Origin: Corynebacterium rhinophilum
Lineage (GTDB): Bacteria > Actinomycetota > Actinomycetes > Mycobacteriales > Mycobacteriaceae
NCBI RefSeq assembly: GCF_030227225.1
Contig: NZ_JASPHQ010000003.1
Location: 1 to 64,000 of the forward strand
Length of the DNA stretch: 64,000 nucleotides
Direction of reading: 5' to 3'
The translations under genes were made by a program, and so were the position numbers. Positions 20,335-29,784 of this stretch are shown one piece after another. The notes below the pieces were generated by a model, which was given only the letters and a program-made list of their open reading frames with translations, was not told where the DNA came from and made no database searches. Positions within the stretch are counted from its first letter, which is position 1, and every line of letters starts with the position of its first letter.

Positions 20335-21408
20335 GTGGGACAGCGTAATAAGCGCACCTTCGCCCGTAAGGCGGGCGTAGCTGGCGCACTTGCCCTAGGC
20401 GGTCTCGCCCTGGCTGGTTGTGACGTTCAGGCGCCAACTGCTGTAGAGAACCTCCTGGGATTTGGTTGGCCAAAGGGTATTACCCCTGAGGCTGAAGCAA
20501 TGTACAACTTCTGGATCTGGGTCTGGGTTGCAGCTTGGATTGTTGGCTTCATCATGTGGGGCCTATTCCTTACTGCAATTTTCCGCTGGAGCGCGAAGAA
20601 GGCGAAGCGCGATGGCAAGGGTGAATTCCCGCGCCAGACGCAGTACAACGTGCCATTGGAAATGGTATTGACCATCGTTCCAATCCTGATCATCATGGCC
20701 TTGTTCTTCTTCACGGTGCAGACCCAGCAAAAGGTCACCGCATTGGATAAGGATCCAAAGGTGGTTGTCGACGTCACTGCATTCCAGTGGAACTGGAAGT
20801 TCGGCTACGCCGAGAACCGCGTCAATGGTGAGAACTACAACGGTGCGGACGAAGCGCGCCAGGCCGAAGCGGAAAAGACCGCCCATGACCCTGAAGGCGT
20901 GGATAACCCCAACCCAATTCACGGTAAGTCCAAGGGCGACCTTTCCTACCTCAACTACAACAAGATTGAGACCGTAGGTTCCACCGAGGAGGTTCCGGTT
21001 CTGGTTCTTCCTTCCGATACCGCAATCGAGTTCCGTTTGGCTTCCGCTGACGTTTCTCACGCATTCTGGGTTCCGGAGTTCTTGTTCAAGCGCGACGTCT
21101 ATGCACACCCTGAATCAAACGCTCAGGAGCGCAGCTTCCAGGTCGAGTCGATTGATAAGCAAGGCGCCTTTGTTGGCCGTTGTGCCGAGATGTGCGGTAC
21201 CTACCACTCCATGATGAACTTTGAGATTCGCGTTGTCTCCCCAGAGGACTTCAATGCCTACATGGACTTCCGCGAGAAGAACCCGAATGCCACCAACGCT
21301 GAGGCGTTGAAGGAAATTGGCCAGGATCCGTACGCAGTTACCACCCACCCGTTCTCCGGCGAGCGTGACACGGCCGATGGTGACAACTACGTCAAGACCG
21401 CGGCATAA
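20335..21408 (+). CDS. ctaC: Cytochrome c oxidase subunit II (aa3 type), lipoprotein
   Basis: 357 aa. Signal peptide with lipobox LALAGC, two membrane helices (WIWVWVAAWIVGFIMWGLFL and MVLTIVPILIIMALFFFTV), then an extracellular cupredoxin domain with the CuA site: the histidine in ASADVSHAFWVPEF and the GRCAEMCGTYHSMM motif. A charged insertion (about 165-205) is characteristic of the corynebacterial protein, which docks on the bcc complex. GTG 20335 is chosen because it begins the conserved N-terminus and has AAAGG ten bases upstream. First gene of ctaCF. Confidence 0.95.
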   Translation: MGQRNKRTFARKAGVAGALALGGLALAGCDVQAPTAVENLLGFGWPKGITPEAEAMYNFWIWVWVAAWIVGFIMWGLFLTAIFRWSAKKAKRDGKGEFPRQTQYNVPLEMVLTIVPILIIMALFFFTVQTQQKVTALDKDPKVVVDVTAFQWNWKFGYAENRVNGENYNGADEARQAEAEKTAHDPEGVDNPNPIHGKSKGDLSYLNYNKIETVGSTEEVPVLVLPSDTAIEFRLASADVSHAFWVPEFLFKRDVYAHPESNAQERSFQVESIDKQGAFVGRCAEMCGTYHSMMNFEIRVVSPEDFNAYMDFREKNPNATNAEALKEIGQDPYAVTTHPFSGERDTADGDNYVKTAA

Positions 21409-21427
21409 GAGATAAGGACATTACACA

Positions 21428-21859
21428 ATGCGTGCAACATCGAAAGTCTTTTACTCAATCGCGACTTACCTTTTCGTCTCGCTGATTGTTTATATCTTTG
21501 GCGTCACCCTCGTGAAGGATGATGGTTACCTCTACGGCGCCGAGTGGGTTGGCATCGTAGGCATGTTCCTCTCCGTCATGCTCTGCCTTATGCTGGGTGG
21601 CTACCTTCACTTCACCGATAACCGCAGCGACGTTCTGCCGGAAGACTGGGAAGAAGCAGAGACCGAAGACTCCGCTGGTATCTTGGGTTTCTTCTCCCCG
21701 AGCTCCATCTGGCCACTGGCCATGGCAGGTTCCATCGGATTCTTGGGCCTTGGCGTCATCTTCCTGTACTACTGGCTCATCGCCTTGGGCGCTGTCTGCT
21801 TGATTGCAGCCTGTGCCGGCCTGTCCCTGCAGTATGGCCTGCCTAAGGAAAAGCACTAG
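21428..21859 (+). CDS. ctaF: Cytochrome c oxidase subunit IV (actinobacterial)
   Basis: Small membrane subunit of the aa3 oxidase. 143 aa with four predicted helices (about 9-28, 40-60, 93-112, 114-135) and an acidic loop [14 protein letters not shown] after helix 2. Starts 19 bp after ctaC with AAGGA upstream, so the two form an operon. Ends at a hairpin. This subunit is specific to actinobacteria. Confidence 0.93.
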   Translation: MRATSKVFYSIATYLFVSLIVYIFGVTLVKDDGYLYGAEWVGIVGMFLSVMLCLMLGGYLHFTDNRSDVLPEDWEEAETEDSAGILGFFSPSSIWPLAMAGSIGFLGLGVIFLYYWLIALGAVCLIAACAGLSLQYGLPKEKH

Positions 21860-21894
21860 TACATATCTAGTCGCAACCACTGCCTAAACTTCTC

Positions 21895-21927
21895 AGCCCT
21901 CCTCACCACACCACGGTGGGGAGGGCT
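21895..21927 (+). terminator. Terminator of ctaCF
   Basis: AGCCCTCCTCACC pairs with GGTGGGGAGGGCT (13 bp, one wobble) with a short TTT tail. Confidence 0.7.
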
Positions 21928-22363
21928 TTGGCGATCCTCGTCGTAAACAAAATAGGAAAGTTCCCGAGAATCCAGAACTTTTTTAGGGGAGGGGGAGAGC
22001 GGATGCGCCCAGGTTATAAGTGGGCAGCAAAGGTGCATCCCAGCACGTAAACCCCTATTTCTGCGGGGGTCATCCGAAAGTTGCAAACGGGCAATTTTCC
22101 CCGAAAACCGCCGTGTGATTTATCTCTCTAAGAAAATTGTCCAAATCGGTTGCGAATGAAGGATGGATCGTCGTGATTCGAGCAGACAAAAAGGTAGTGA
22201 TCGTGGCTATAGATGAAGTTTAAGTGTGTCACCTGCGTTGATGTCTCGTCGGAAAAGAATACAAAAAGTTCCCTGGTAATTAATCTTGGTAGGCCACAAG
22301 ACATTCCTTATCGGTAGCTGGCAATTTGGTGAGAACCGAATAGCGGAAGCGGGGGGAATTGAA
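21928..22363. other. Long intergenic region upstream of ctaE
   Basis: About 440 bp without a supportable gene. It holds a GlxR-like site (22114-22129) and ends at the ctaE promoter. A 17-codon frame beginning ATG 22163 has no homology that I recognise and is not called. Confidence 0.6.
22114..22129. promoter_or_regulatory. Candidate GlxR site upstream of ctaE-qcrCAB
   Basis: TGTGATTTATCTCTCT matches 10 of 12 fixed positions of TGTGANNTANNTCACA. It is about 270 bp upstream of the ctaE start. Confidence 0.45.
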
Positions 22364-22392
22364 GTGACTTTAGAGTCTAGAACAGCCATAAT
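22364..22392 (+). promoter_or_regulatory. Promoter of ctaE-qcrCAB, leaderless
   Basis: -35 GTGACT (22364-22369), 17-bp spacer, -10 CATAAT (22387-22392). The GTG start codon follows after 7 nt, so the mRNA is probably leaderless. Confidence 0.6.
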
Positions 22393-22399
22393 TACCACT

Positions 22400-23011
22400 G
22401 TGACGAGCGTAGTTTCTAACCAAGGTATGACAGCACCACGTGTTGCCTCGCTGAACCGACCCAATATGGTCAGCGTGGGCACCATCGTGTTCCTGTCTCA
22501 GGAATTGATGTTCTTTGCCGGACTGTTCGCGATGTGGTTCACCTCGCGAGCGAACGGCCAGGAAGGCGATTGGGCAGAGCACACTGCCCATATCAACCTG
22601 CCAATGGGCTTTCTCATTACTGCAGTGTTGATTTCTTCCTCCGTGACCTCGCAGTTCGGCGTGTTTGCCGCAGAAAGGGGTGACGTTTACAAGCTTCGAC
22701 TCTGGTACACCATCACGCTGGTATTGGGTGTTGTCTTCCTAGGCATCATGGCGTTTGAGTGGGCTGAGTTGATTCACGCAGGCGTGACGGTACAATCCAG
22801 CGTCTTTGGTTCGGTGTTCTACATCATCACCGGCTTCCACGCTGCGCACGTAACCGCCGGTTTGATTTCCTTTGCAATCATTCTGGCGCGTATCGCTAAA
22901 TCTAAATTCACGCCGGCACAGGCTACTGCCGCCATGGCAGTGTCCTACTACTGGCACTTCGTTGACGTTGTGTGGATCGGTGTGTTCACCGTTATCTACT
23001 TGATTCAGTAG
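22400..23011 (+). CDS. ctaE: Cytochrome c oxidase subunit III
   Basis: 203 aa with five membrane helices. Recognisable segments are RPNMVSVGTIVFLSQELMFFAGLF, TSQFGVFAAERGDVYKLRLW, GFHAAHVTAG and the C-terminal SYYWHFVDVVWIGVFTVIYL. GTG 22400 (MTSVVSNQGM) aligns with the corynebacterial N-terminus. It lacks a Shine-Dalgarno but follows a -10 by 7 nt. GTG 22364 is an unlikely alternative. First gene of ctaE-qcrCAB. Confidence 0.95.
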   Translation: MTSVVSNQGMTAPRVASLNRPNMVSVGTIVFLSQELMFFAGLFAMWFTSRANGQEGDWAEHTAHINLPMGFLITAVLISSSVTSQFGVFAAERGDVYKLRLWYTITLVLGVVFLGIMAFEWAELIHAGVTVQSSVFGSVFYIITGFHAAHVTAGLISFAIILARIAKSKFTPAQATAAMAVSYYWHFVDVVWIGVFTVIYLIQ

Positions 23012-23070
23012 TGTCGGCGAACCTCTCCCCAAAACAGTCCTCCCGTGTTCGAGTTATCTAAAGGAAAATG

Positions 23071-23955
23071 ATGGATAACAATTCGCAGTCCGAGGCAGTG
23101 GAGCAGACCACTGCCACGGCTAAGAAGACCCGCCGTCGCCGCAAGGCGAAGCGCACCCTCGCAGGTGGTTTCGCTTTGGCCATCGGTTTGACCGGCGCTG
23201 GCGTCTTGGCCTCTGCCTTGACGCCTGACGCTCAGGTCGCTACGGCGGAAAAAGATGACCAAGCCCTCGTTCAAGAGGGTAAGGACATCTATGACACCGC
23301 TTGTATCACTTGCCACGGTGCCAATCTGCAGGGCATCGAAGACCGTGGTCCCTCTCTCGTAGGTATCGGTGCTGGCTCGGTGTACTTCCAGGTTCACTCC
23401 GGCCGTATGCCGATGATGTCCAACGATGCTCAGGCAGAGCGCAAGGCTCCGCGTTACACCGAGCAGCAGACCTTGGCGCTGGCCGCTTATGTCGCAGCTA
23501 ACGGTGGCGGCGCGGACATCGTCTACAACGACGATGGAAGCATCGCTCAGGAATCCCTTCGTGGCGCTAACTACAACGGCCAGATTCAGGCCGAAGACGT
23601 TGCTAAGGGTTCCGAGCTGTTCCGCATGAACTGTGCATCTTGCCACAACTTCACCGGCCAGGGTGGCGCACTTTCCTCCGGTAAATACGCTCCTGAGCTC
23701 GCACCTGCTAACGAGCAGGAGATCTATCAGGCAATGTTGACCGGTCCGCAGAACATGCCAAAGTTCTCTGACCGCCAGCTGACTGCAGACGAAAAGAAGG
23801 ACATTATCGCCTACTTGAAGTCTGCAGAAGAGACTCCGTCTCCAGCCGGTTGGGACCTTGGCGGTCTCGGCCCAGTGGCTGAAGGCCTGGCAATGTGGAT
23901 TATTGGTATCAGCGCCCTGTGCGCCGCTGCTATGTGGATTGGATCGCGCTCATGA
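23071..23955 (+). CDS. qcrC: Menaquinol-cytochrome c reductase, di-heme cytochrome c subunit
   Basis: About 294 aa. A basic N-terminus and one membrane anchor (about residues 31-52) precede two c-type heme motifs, CITCH (near 78-82) and CASCH (near 188-192), and a C-terminal anchor ([19 protein letters not shown]). Having two hemes lets it carry electrons straight to CuA of CtaC without a soluble cytochrome c. ATG 23071 gives better spacing to AAAGG than ATG 23068. Its TGA overlaps the qcrA start by four bases. Confidence 0.96.
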   Translation: MDNNSQSEAVEQTTATAKKTRRRRKAKRTLAGGFALAIGLTGAGVLASALTPDAQVATAEKDDQALVQEGKDIYDTACITCHGANLQGIEDRGPSLVGIGAGSVYFQVHSGRMPMMSNDAQAERKAPRYTEQQTLALAAYVAANGGGADIVYNDDGSIAQESLRGANYNGQIQAEDVAKGSELFRMNCASCHNFTGQGGALSSGKYAPELAPANEQEIYQAMLTGPQNMPKFSDRQLTADEKKDIIAYLKSAEETPSPAGWDLGGLGPVAEGLAMWIIGISALCAAAMWIGSRS

Positions 23956-25172
23956 GCAATGTGAAAAAGAATTACACTGACGCAGAGCTCGATAAGATGA
24001 GCAATGATGAACTTGCTGCACTTGGTACCGAGCTCGATGATGTCACCGTAGCGTTCCGTAAGGAGCGCTTCCCGGTTGAAGGTGACCCCGCAGAAAAGCG
24101 TGCGGGGCGCAACGTCGCCATTTGGCTGGCAATCTCCGTTATCGGCGGCTTGGGCTTCTTGGGTGTTTACCTCTTCTGGCCTTGGCAGTACAAGCAGCTA
24201 GGGGAGGACGGCCTTGTATGGCACACTCTCTACACCCCGCTGCTTGGTATTACCGCCGCACTGTCCATTTTTGGACTCGGCTTTGCCATCGTGCAGTACG
24301 TCAAGAAGATTCTGCCGGAAGAGATTTCAGTGCAGCGTCGCCACGATGGTCCTTCGGAAGAAGTTGACCGTCGTACTCTTACCGCTCTTTTGAACGACTC
24401 GTGGAAGACCTCCACGCTCGGTCGCCGCAAGACTATCCAGGGTCTTCTCGGTGGAGCCGGTGTGCTCTTCGGCTTGACGGTTATCGCACCGCTCGGTGGC
24501 GCAATCCGCAACCCATGGAAGGTACGTCACGAGCTGAACTACGCCGGTGACGGCACGCTGTGGACCTCCGGTTGGACGTTGCACGAGGAGGGCGTCAAGC
24601 TTTACCTCGCGCGTGATACCGGTACCATTGCTGAGAAGCACTCCGGTGAGTCCGGCGAGCACTACACCACCGAAGGCGTTACCCGCCTCGTGCGCGTTCG
24701 CCCAGAGGACTTGGCCGCCGGCGGCATGGAGACCGTCTTCCCGCTTGCGGAAGAAGACGTTAATGACGGTGATCAATACGACGCTAAGCGCGACGTATAC
24801 GAAAACCACATGCACTCCATCCATGGCAACCGCAATGCGGTGATGTTGATTCGTCTGCGCCACTCCGATGCGCAGAAGGCAATCGAGCGTGAGGGACAGG
24901 AAGACTTCCACCACGGCGATTACTACGCCTACTCAAAGATTTGTACTCACATTGGTTGCCCAACTTCGTTGTACGAGGCACAAACCAACCGAATCCTGTG
25001 CCCCTGCCACCAGTCGCAGTTCGACGCATTGCACTACGGTAAGCCGGTCTTCGGCCCGGCTGCTCGTGCTTTGCCACAGCTGCCTATCACGGTGGACGAC
25101 GAGGGCTACCTTGTTGCAGAGGGCAACTTCATTGAGCCTGTCGGTCCGGCATTCTGGGAGCGTAAGTCATAA
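23952..25172 (+). CDS. qcrA: Menaquinol-cytochrome c reductase, Rieske iron-sulfur subunit
   Basis: 406 aa from ATG 23952, overlapping qcrC as ATGA. Three membrane helices (about 55-75, 91-116, 162-182), then the Rieske domain. Its 2Fe-2S ligands are C331, H333 and C336 (CTHIGC) and C350 and H353 (CPCHQS). The actinobacterial form has a long N-terminal cytoplasmic part and an insertion (about 225-290) before the cluster. Its stop overlaps the qcrB start by one base. Confidence 0.96.
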   Translation: MSNVKKNYTDAELDKMSNDELAALGTELDDVTVAFRKERFPVEGDPAEKRAGRNVAIWLAISVIGGLGFLGVYLFWPWQYKQLGEDGLVWHTLYTPLLGITAALSIFGLGFAIVQYVKKILPEEISVQRRHDGPSEEVDRRTLTALLNDSWKTSTLGRRKTIQGLLGGAGVLFGLTVIAPLGGAIRNPWKVRHELNYAGDGTLWTSGWTLHEEGVKLYLARDTGTIAEKHSGESGEHYTTEGVTRLVRVRPEDLAAGGMETVFPLAEEDVNDGDQYDAKRDVYENHMHSIHGNRNAVMLIRLRHSDAQKAIEREGQEDFHHGDYYAYSKICTHIGCPTSLYEAQTNRILCPCHQSQFDALHYGKPVFGPAARALPQLPITVDDEGYLVAEGNFIEPVGPAFWERKS

Positions 25173-26794
25173 TGAGCAATAAACTCGCCCAAATGGGCAA
25201 CAACATGGACGAGCGCTACAGCGCCGCCGGCGTGCTAAGGACGCAGCTGAACAAGGTCTTTCCGACCCACTGGTCCTTCATGCTCGGTGAGATGGCGCTG
25301 TACAGCTTCATCATTCTTCTACTAACCGGTACATACCTGGCGCTTTTCTTTGACCCTTCTATTACGAAGGTCATCTATGACGGCACCTACGCACCGCTTA
25401 ACGGTGTTGAGATGTCGCGCGCCTACGCAACGGCCCTTGATATTTCCTTCGAGGTACGCGGCGGCCTCTTTGTCCGCCAGATGCACCACTGGGCAGCACT
25501 ACTGTTCATGATGTCGATGGTTGCGCACATGCTGCGCATCTTCTTCACCGGTGCTTTCCGCCGCCCGCGCGAAGCCAACTGGATTATTGGTTGCACCCTT
25601 ATCCTGCTGGGCATGATCGAGGGCTTCCTCGGTTACTCCCTGCCGGATGACCTGCTTTCCGGTGTCGGTCTGCGCATTATGTCCGCCATCATTCTGGGTC
25701 TGCCGATTATCGGTACCTGGCTGCACTGGGCCATCTTCAACGGCGACTTCCCGTCCGACTTGATGCTGGACCGCTTCTACATCCTCCACGTTCTGGTCAT
25801 CCCAGGCATCATCCTGGGCCTTATCGCAGCCCACTTGATCATGGTTTGGTTCCAGAAGCACACCCAGTTCCCTGGACCGGGTCGTGCAGAGAACAACGTC
25901 GTCGGTGTCCGCATTATGCCGGTCTTCGCAACTAAGGCCATTGGTATGGGCATGATGGTTGCTGGTGTGCTGGCTCTTATGTCCGGTGTGCTGACCATTA
26001 ACGCCATCTGGTTGCTTGGTCCGTACAACCCCTCGCAGGTTTCTGCAGGTTCCCAGCCCGATATCTACATGCTCTGGACAGACGGTGTGGCTCGTGTCAT
26101 GCCAGCTTGGGAGCTGTACTTGGGCAACTACACGATTCCTTCTGCGTTCTGGGTAGCCCTGTTGTGTGGCCTGATGGTCGTATTGCTTATCACCTACCCG
26201 TTCTTGGAGAAGAAGTTCACTGGTGACGATGCGCACCACAACCTTCTGCAGCGTCCGCGTGACGTTCCTACCCGCTCCGCAATTGGTGCAGCAGCAATCG
26301 TGTTCTTCTTGCTGGTCACCTTGTCCGGTGGTAACGACCACGTTGCGCACTTCTTCCAGATTTCGCTGAATGCTATGACTTGGGTGGGACGTATCGGCCT
26401 GATTATCTTGCCGCCGATTGCCTACTTCATGACCTACCGCATTTGCGTTGGTCTCCAGCGTTCTGACCGGGAGGTGCTCGAGCACGGTATCGCTACCGGT
26501 GTTATTAAGCAGCTGCCTAACGGTGCCTTCATTGAGGTCCACCAGCCTCTTGGCCCCGTTGACGAGCACGGCCACGCAGTACCGCTTGAGTACGCAGGCG
26601 CTCAGGTGCCGAAGCAACTTAACCACCTTGGTTACGCCGACTCCGAAATCCAGGGCACCTTCAGCCCGGATGATCCGGAACTCATGCGCCGCGTTCACGA
26701 GATTCACGAGGAGAACCACGAGGAGGAAGCGGAGATGTTCCGCCGCCTCAACGAGGCCAACCGTCGTGATGACGAGGAAAACGGCCGCATCTAG
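25172..26794 (+). CDS. qcrB: Menaquinol-cytochrome c reductase, cytochrome b subunit
   Basis: 540 aa. Cytochrome b with heme-binding histidines in [23 protein letters not shown] and in [27 protein letters not shown]. The quinol-site loop is [14 protein letters not shown]-terminal hydrophilic tail of over 100 residues is rich in Glu/His/Arg near its end ([16 protein letters not shown]). Starts at TAATG, overlapping the qcrA stop by one base. Last gene of the operon, followed by a strong terminator. Confidence 0.96.
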   Translation: MSNKLAQMGNNMDERYSAAGVLRTQLNKVFPTHWSFMLGEMALYSFIILLLTGTYLALFFDPSITKVIYDGTYAPLNGVEMSRAYATALDISFEVRGGLFVRQMHHWAALLFMMSMVAHMLRIFFTGAFRRPREANWIIGCTLILLGMIEGFLGYSLPDDLLSGVGLRIMSAIILGLPIIGTWLHWAIFNGDFPSDLMLDRFYILHVLVIPGIILGLIAAHLIMVWFQKHTQFPGPGRAENNVVGVRIMPVFATKAIGMGMMVAGVLALMSGVLTINAIWLLGPYNPSQVSAGSQPDIYMLWTDGVARVMPAWELYLGNYTIPSAFWVALLCGLMVVLLITYPFLEKKFTGDDAHHNLLQRPRDVPTRSAIGAAAIVFFLLVTLSGGNDHVAHFFQISLNAMTWVGRIGLIILPPIAYFMTYRICVGLQRSDREVLEHGIATGVIKQLPNGAFIEVHQPLGPVDEHGHAVPLEYAGAQVPKQLNHLGYADSEIQGTFSPDDPELMRRVHEIHEENHEEEAEMFRRLNEANRRDDEENGRI

Positions 26795-26831
26795 CCTCTC
26801 CTTGGGTTAGCTCGATACACGCTCACTAAAT

Positions 26832-26871
26832 AAGCCCGCTGTCCGCCTGAAATTGGGCGAACAGCGGGCTT
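26832..26871 (+). terminator. Terminator of ctaE-qcrCAB
   Basis: AAGCCCGCTGTCCGCC pairs with GGCGAACAGCGGGCTT (one mismatch), followed by GTTTGTTTTT. Confidence 0.9.
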
Positions 26872-26881
26872 GTTTGTTTTT

Positions 26882-27404
26882 GAATGTATTGATTGCTGCG
26901 GGCGGTTCTGTTGTCTAGATTCTCTACCTCAAGCACTCCTTTAAGCGTCTAGTGCTTGTTTGTTGGACGAGGAAACCTCGCACAATGTTGTTTTAGGAAG
27001 TGAAGAGTATTTCGTCGGCTACTGGATCTCTATCGCGAGAATAGAAGTAGTGTCAGCGCTTGTAAAAGGGCTACCGAGCTCATCCCTAGTAGGCCTTTGC
27101 ATAAAGGCAGGGTAATTCGGGTCCAAGGCGCATAGTCGATGCTCTCGACACCAAACGAAAGAACTGCCTGGCGAAACTAGAGTCGTCAGGCAGTATTCAA
27201 ATGTGTCAGCGAGATTGGCGCCTTAGTCCGATACGATTGTAGGGATGTAGTGTCGGCCTATATCCCATACGAAGGGGGCCTTTTTACCTCGTTAGGGGAT
27301 CGAAGAAAATAACTCTCAACGATCAACGGACTATTTCAATGTCTTAGTCCAAATATTGCTCGATGAGAAGGCAACGAGCAACAATCGATTTTTCGAAGTT
27401 CTGT
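26882..27404. other. Gene-free stretch, left part of an accessory islet
   Basis: About 520 bp, visibly more AT-rich than its neighbours, with no convincing gene. It contains a 12-bp hairpin at 27173-27194 (ACTGCCTG / CAGGCAGT plus four more pairs) and a 7-bp stem at 27356-27381 (TTGCTCG / CGAGCAA) just downstream of the minus-strand lipoprotein gene, a possible weak terminator. Confidence 0.6.
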
Positions 27405-27923
27405 TTAAAAGAGCTGGAAAGAACTGTCGCAAACTTTCCAGTCTCCATCTTCCTTCTTCAACTCGATTTCGCTGGTATTGAAATAGTTTGCAAAATCTTC
27501 GTTATCTGAAGTTACATAAGCTTCATCATCTGACGAGGAATCAGACTCTTCTAGATCTTTAAGCGCATCGTCCTTCTTGTCTTTTAGCTCCTTGAGTTCT
27601 TCTTCACTTGGAACATCAGAGGGATTCAAGCTTTGGACTGTCGCAACAACTTCATCTGGGGATACTGGGTTCCTCTGCTCTTTGCAGAGATAATCTGTCT
27701 GGAATTCATTAGCTTGATCTACCCACTCGTGTGCCGATTCTTCGGCCTTTTTGCTGTCGCCAGATTGGTGTTGCTGAGCAGCTTCCAATAGGTTTGTGTG
27801 AACTTCCATTTGCTCGTCAGCGGCATTCTTAAGAGCCTTTTCTGGCCCCCCAGAGGAGCCGCAGCCAGTGATTGCTAGCGAAGTGGCCAGTAAGACGCTT
27901 CCTAAGGTAAGCGTTCTACGCAT
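27405..27923 (-). CDS. Putative secreted lipoprotein, unknown function
   Basis: 172 aa. Begins MRRTLTLGSVLLATSLAITGC: a signal peptide with lipobox (ITGC, lipidated C21), then a helical acidic region (KALKNAADEQMEVHTNLLEAAQQ), two or more later cysteines (one in DYLCKEQ, one in WKVCDSSF), and a Ser/Asp-rich linker. ATG 27923 has GGAG seven bases upstream; a longer in-frame version would bury the signal peptide. No family recognised. It stands alone in an AT-richer islet between qcrB and the NlpC genes, so it may be horizontally acquired. Confidence 0.75.
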   Translation of the reverse strand: MRRTLTLGSVLLATSLAITGCGSSGGPEKALKNAADEQMEVHTNLLEAAQQHQSGDSKKAEESAHEWVDQANEFQTDYLCKEQRNPVSPDEVVATVQSLNPSDVPSEEELKELKDKKDDALKDLEESDSSSDDEAYVTSDNEDFANYFNTSEIELKKEDGDWKVCDSSFQLF

Positions 27924-28919
27924 TTTCTTCTCCAATTCTTTAAAGTAAACGGTGTATCGAGCCATGGCTCTCCGGTCACGGCAGCACGGTGTATTTGAAA
28001 TTTCAGCTGAAATTCAGTATCAGGACAGCCAATTATCAGCCTAACAAATTGAGCCTGTAGGCACCTCTGCACTGTGGGATATTTGATGCGCCGTTTATGG
28101 TGACGAATGCAGTGGTGCAACCGAAGAATTGAGGCAGCGTGTAGTCATGGCAGTCGTCGCGTAAGTGCCACCAGCGCGACTGGAGTGACCGTCGAGTTTG
28201 TTGCAAGCGCATATGGGGGTGACAGGGGCTGGTGCTGGTATTGACTCTGGATGGTTCGTTTTGATGGATGAAAAAGCTGCAGAATTTCCGGGCATAGTAG
28301 GCAGCCCCACGCGGCACAGAGGGCGAATTTTCTACACAAGCCAAGGAAAGCAATTTTGTCGCCGGACCTACGGCATATAGGGGTTGTTCCGATGTTGCGC
28401 GTTGAAGGGGCGGGCATAGACGAGCAGCAACTGGTCTTGTATAGCGAGAAGGGGCCTGGAGCTCAGTTTGGGATCCACATATTCCAAGTAATGTTAGCCA
28501 GTTGCGGATTGCGGTTAAATATTTTTTGAATGGCTAGGGTCTGTTAAAGAATTAGTCTGTTGACACGGAAGGGGCCGAACCAAAAGACATGTGAGGAACC
28601 TCACATATAACTTTTTTGGCACTCTTTATTTGGGGTTCGAGGAGTGGATTGCCGGTTGCGGAGTGCGTGACTTTCGGCCATTTCTGCAGTGTATGGCCAT
28701 TAAAATTCAGTAATAGCTTTATTGGATGTTCGTTATGGCGTGTTTGTCTCGGCTTGGTCAAAATAAGATAACGAACGTGTAACGAAGCCGGATCCGGCAT
28801 CGTGAATGGACATTGATTGTGATGATTTCGTAACCTATTTGAGACATTGAGTTACCGCCCGAAAAGGTGCTCAATAGGAAATGAAAATTTAAAGCGTCGC
28901 ATCTGGCTCCTCCTACTGA
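27924..28919. other. Gene-free stretch, right part of an accessory islet
   Basis: About 1 kb with only short, unconvincing frames. Near 28538-28565 the bases GGGTCTGTTAAAG and GTCTGTTGACA repeat, loosely reminiscent of an insertion-sequence end, but no transposase is readable. May hold decayed genes. Confidence 0.5.
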
Positions 28920-28974
28920 GGGGCCGAGTGGAGGAAGGCCTAAAGGAACGGTCCTCCAATGAACACTAGGCCCT
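28920..28974 (+). promoter_or_regulatory. Structured leader upstream of the NlpC/P60 gene
   Basis: An outer stem GGGGCC (28920-28925) / GGCCCT (28969-28974) encloses an inner stem GGAGGA (28930-28935) / TCCTCC (28952-28957). A further hairpin CTTTTC / GAAAAG follows at about 28985-29002. The start codon is at 29034. I could not match it to a known riboswitch class. Confidence 0.45.
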
Positions 28975-29033
28975 AGGGTCAGAGCTTTTCTACAAGGAAA
29001 AGTAGACGCGTAGGAAGATTTGGAGTTTTTCTC

Positions 29034-29663
29034 GTGGCAAAGCACCGTCGTCAGGGCACTGTAAATACCCGTCGTATCGCATCTACTGCAGCCATCGCTG
29101 CAACCGCAGCTGTCGCCGCCCCAGGCGTCGCTCAGGCTGCCGAGGTCGTTGTTCCTAATACCGACTACCGTTTCGAGGTCGCCGGTCTGGAAAACGTCCC
29201 GAACATTGAGCAGGTCCCAAACATTGACAAGTATGTCCCGTCTTTGGGCCAGGTTTCCAACCAGGGTGGCGACAGCTTCGTCGCTGCTGCAGAGCAGCAG
29301 GCTGCTCCGGCACCATCCACCGTTGGTCAGAAGGCTCTGGAAGCTGCACGCTCCGTCCTCGGCTCGCCGTACGTTTACGGCGCTGCTGGCCCAAACGCTT
29401 TCGACTGCTCCGGCTTGACCAGCTGGGCTTACTCCCAGGCTGGCGTTCAGATTCCGCGTACCTCCCAGGCTCAGGCCGCGGGCGGTACCCCTGTTTCCCT
29501 GGACCAGCTCCAGCCTGGTGACATCATTTCCTACTACGGTGGCGCTTCCCACGTCGGTATCTACACCGGCAACGGCACCATCATCGACGCGCTTAACTCC
29601 GGCACCCCGGTGCAGGAGCGCGACTTGAACTACATGCCGATTAACAACGCTGTGCGCTTCTAA
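29034..29663 (+). CDS. Secreted NlpC/P60 peptidoglycan endopeptidase (short form)
   Basis: 209 aa. Signal peptide (about 1-36, cleavage after AQA), a linker with the repeated NVPNIEQVPNIDKYVPS, then a C-terminal NlpC/P60 domain (about 100-209). Catalytic cysteine C125 (FDCSG) and histidine H173 (SHVGIY). Cuts peptide stems in the wall, probably for daughter-cell separation. GTG start with GGAG nine bases upstream. It is followed by a terminator and a second NlpC gene whose C-terminal domain is similar. Confidence 0.92.
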   Translation: MAKHRRQGTVNTRRIASTAAIAATAAVAAPGVAQAAEVVVPNTDYRFEVAGLENVPNIEQVPNIDKYVPSLGQVSNQGGDSFVAAAEQQAAPAPSTVGQKALEAARSVLGSPYVYGAAGPNAFDCSGLTSWAYSQAGVQIPRTSQAQAAGGTPVSLDQLQPGDIISYYGGASHVGIYTGNGTIIDALNSGTPVQERDLNYMPINNAVRF

Positions 29664-29682
29664 TTCGCAGTGAAATGACATG

Positions 29683-29713
29683 CCCTTCCCTTTGCGAAAA
29701 AGGGAAGGGTTTT
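29683..29713 (+). terminator. Terminator after first NlpC/P60 gene
   Basis: CCCTTCCCTTT-GCGAA-AAAGGGAAGGG followed by TTTTGTTG. Confidence 0.85.
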
Positions 29714-29784
29714 GTTGTGCAACGGCGGCTAAAACCCGCTATAGTAAATTCGATTTTTGAAAATTTTGAGTTGAAGGTCTTCTC

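Noticed and set aside
28198..28380. A 60-codon frame in the islet
   Set aside because: Too short and without supporting signals; the surrounding region has stops in all frames.
28861..29033. ydaO (c-di-AMP) riboswitch before the NlpC gene
   Set aside because: The locus type fits, but I could not find the conserved core; kept only as an unassigned structured leader.
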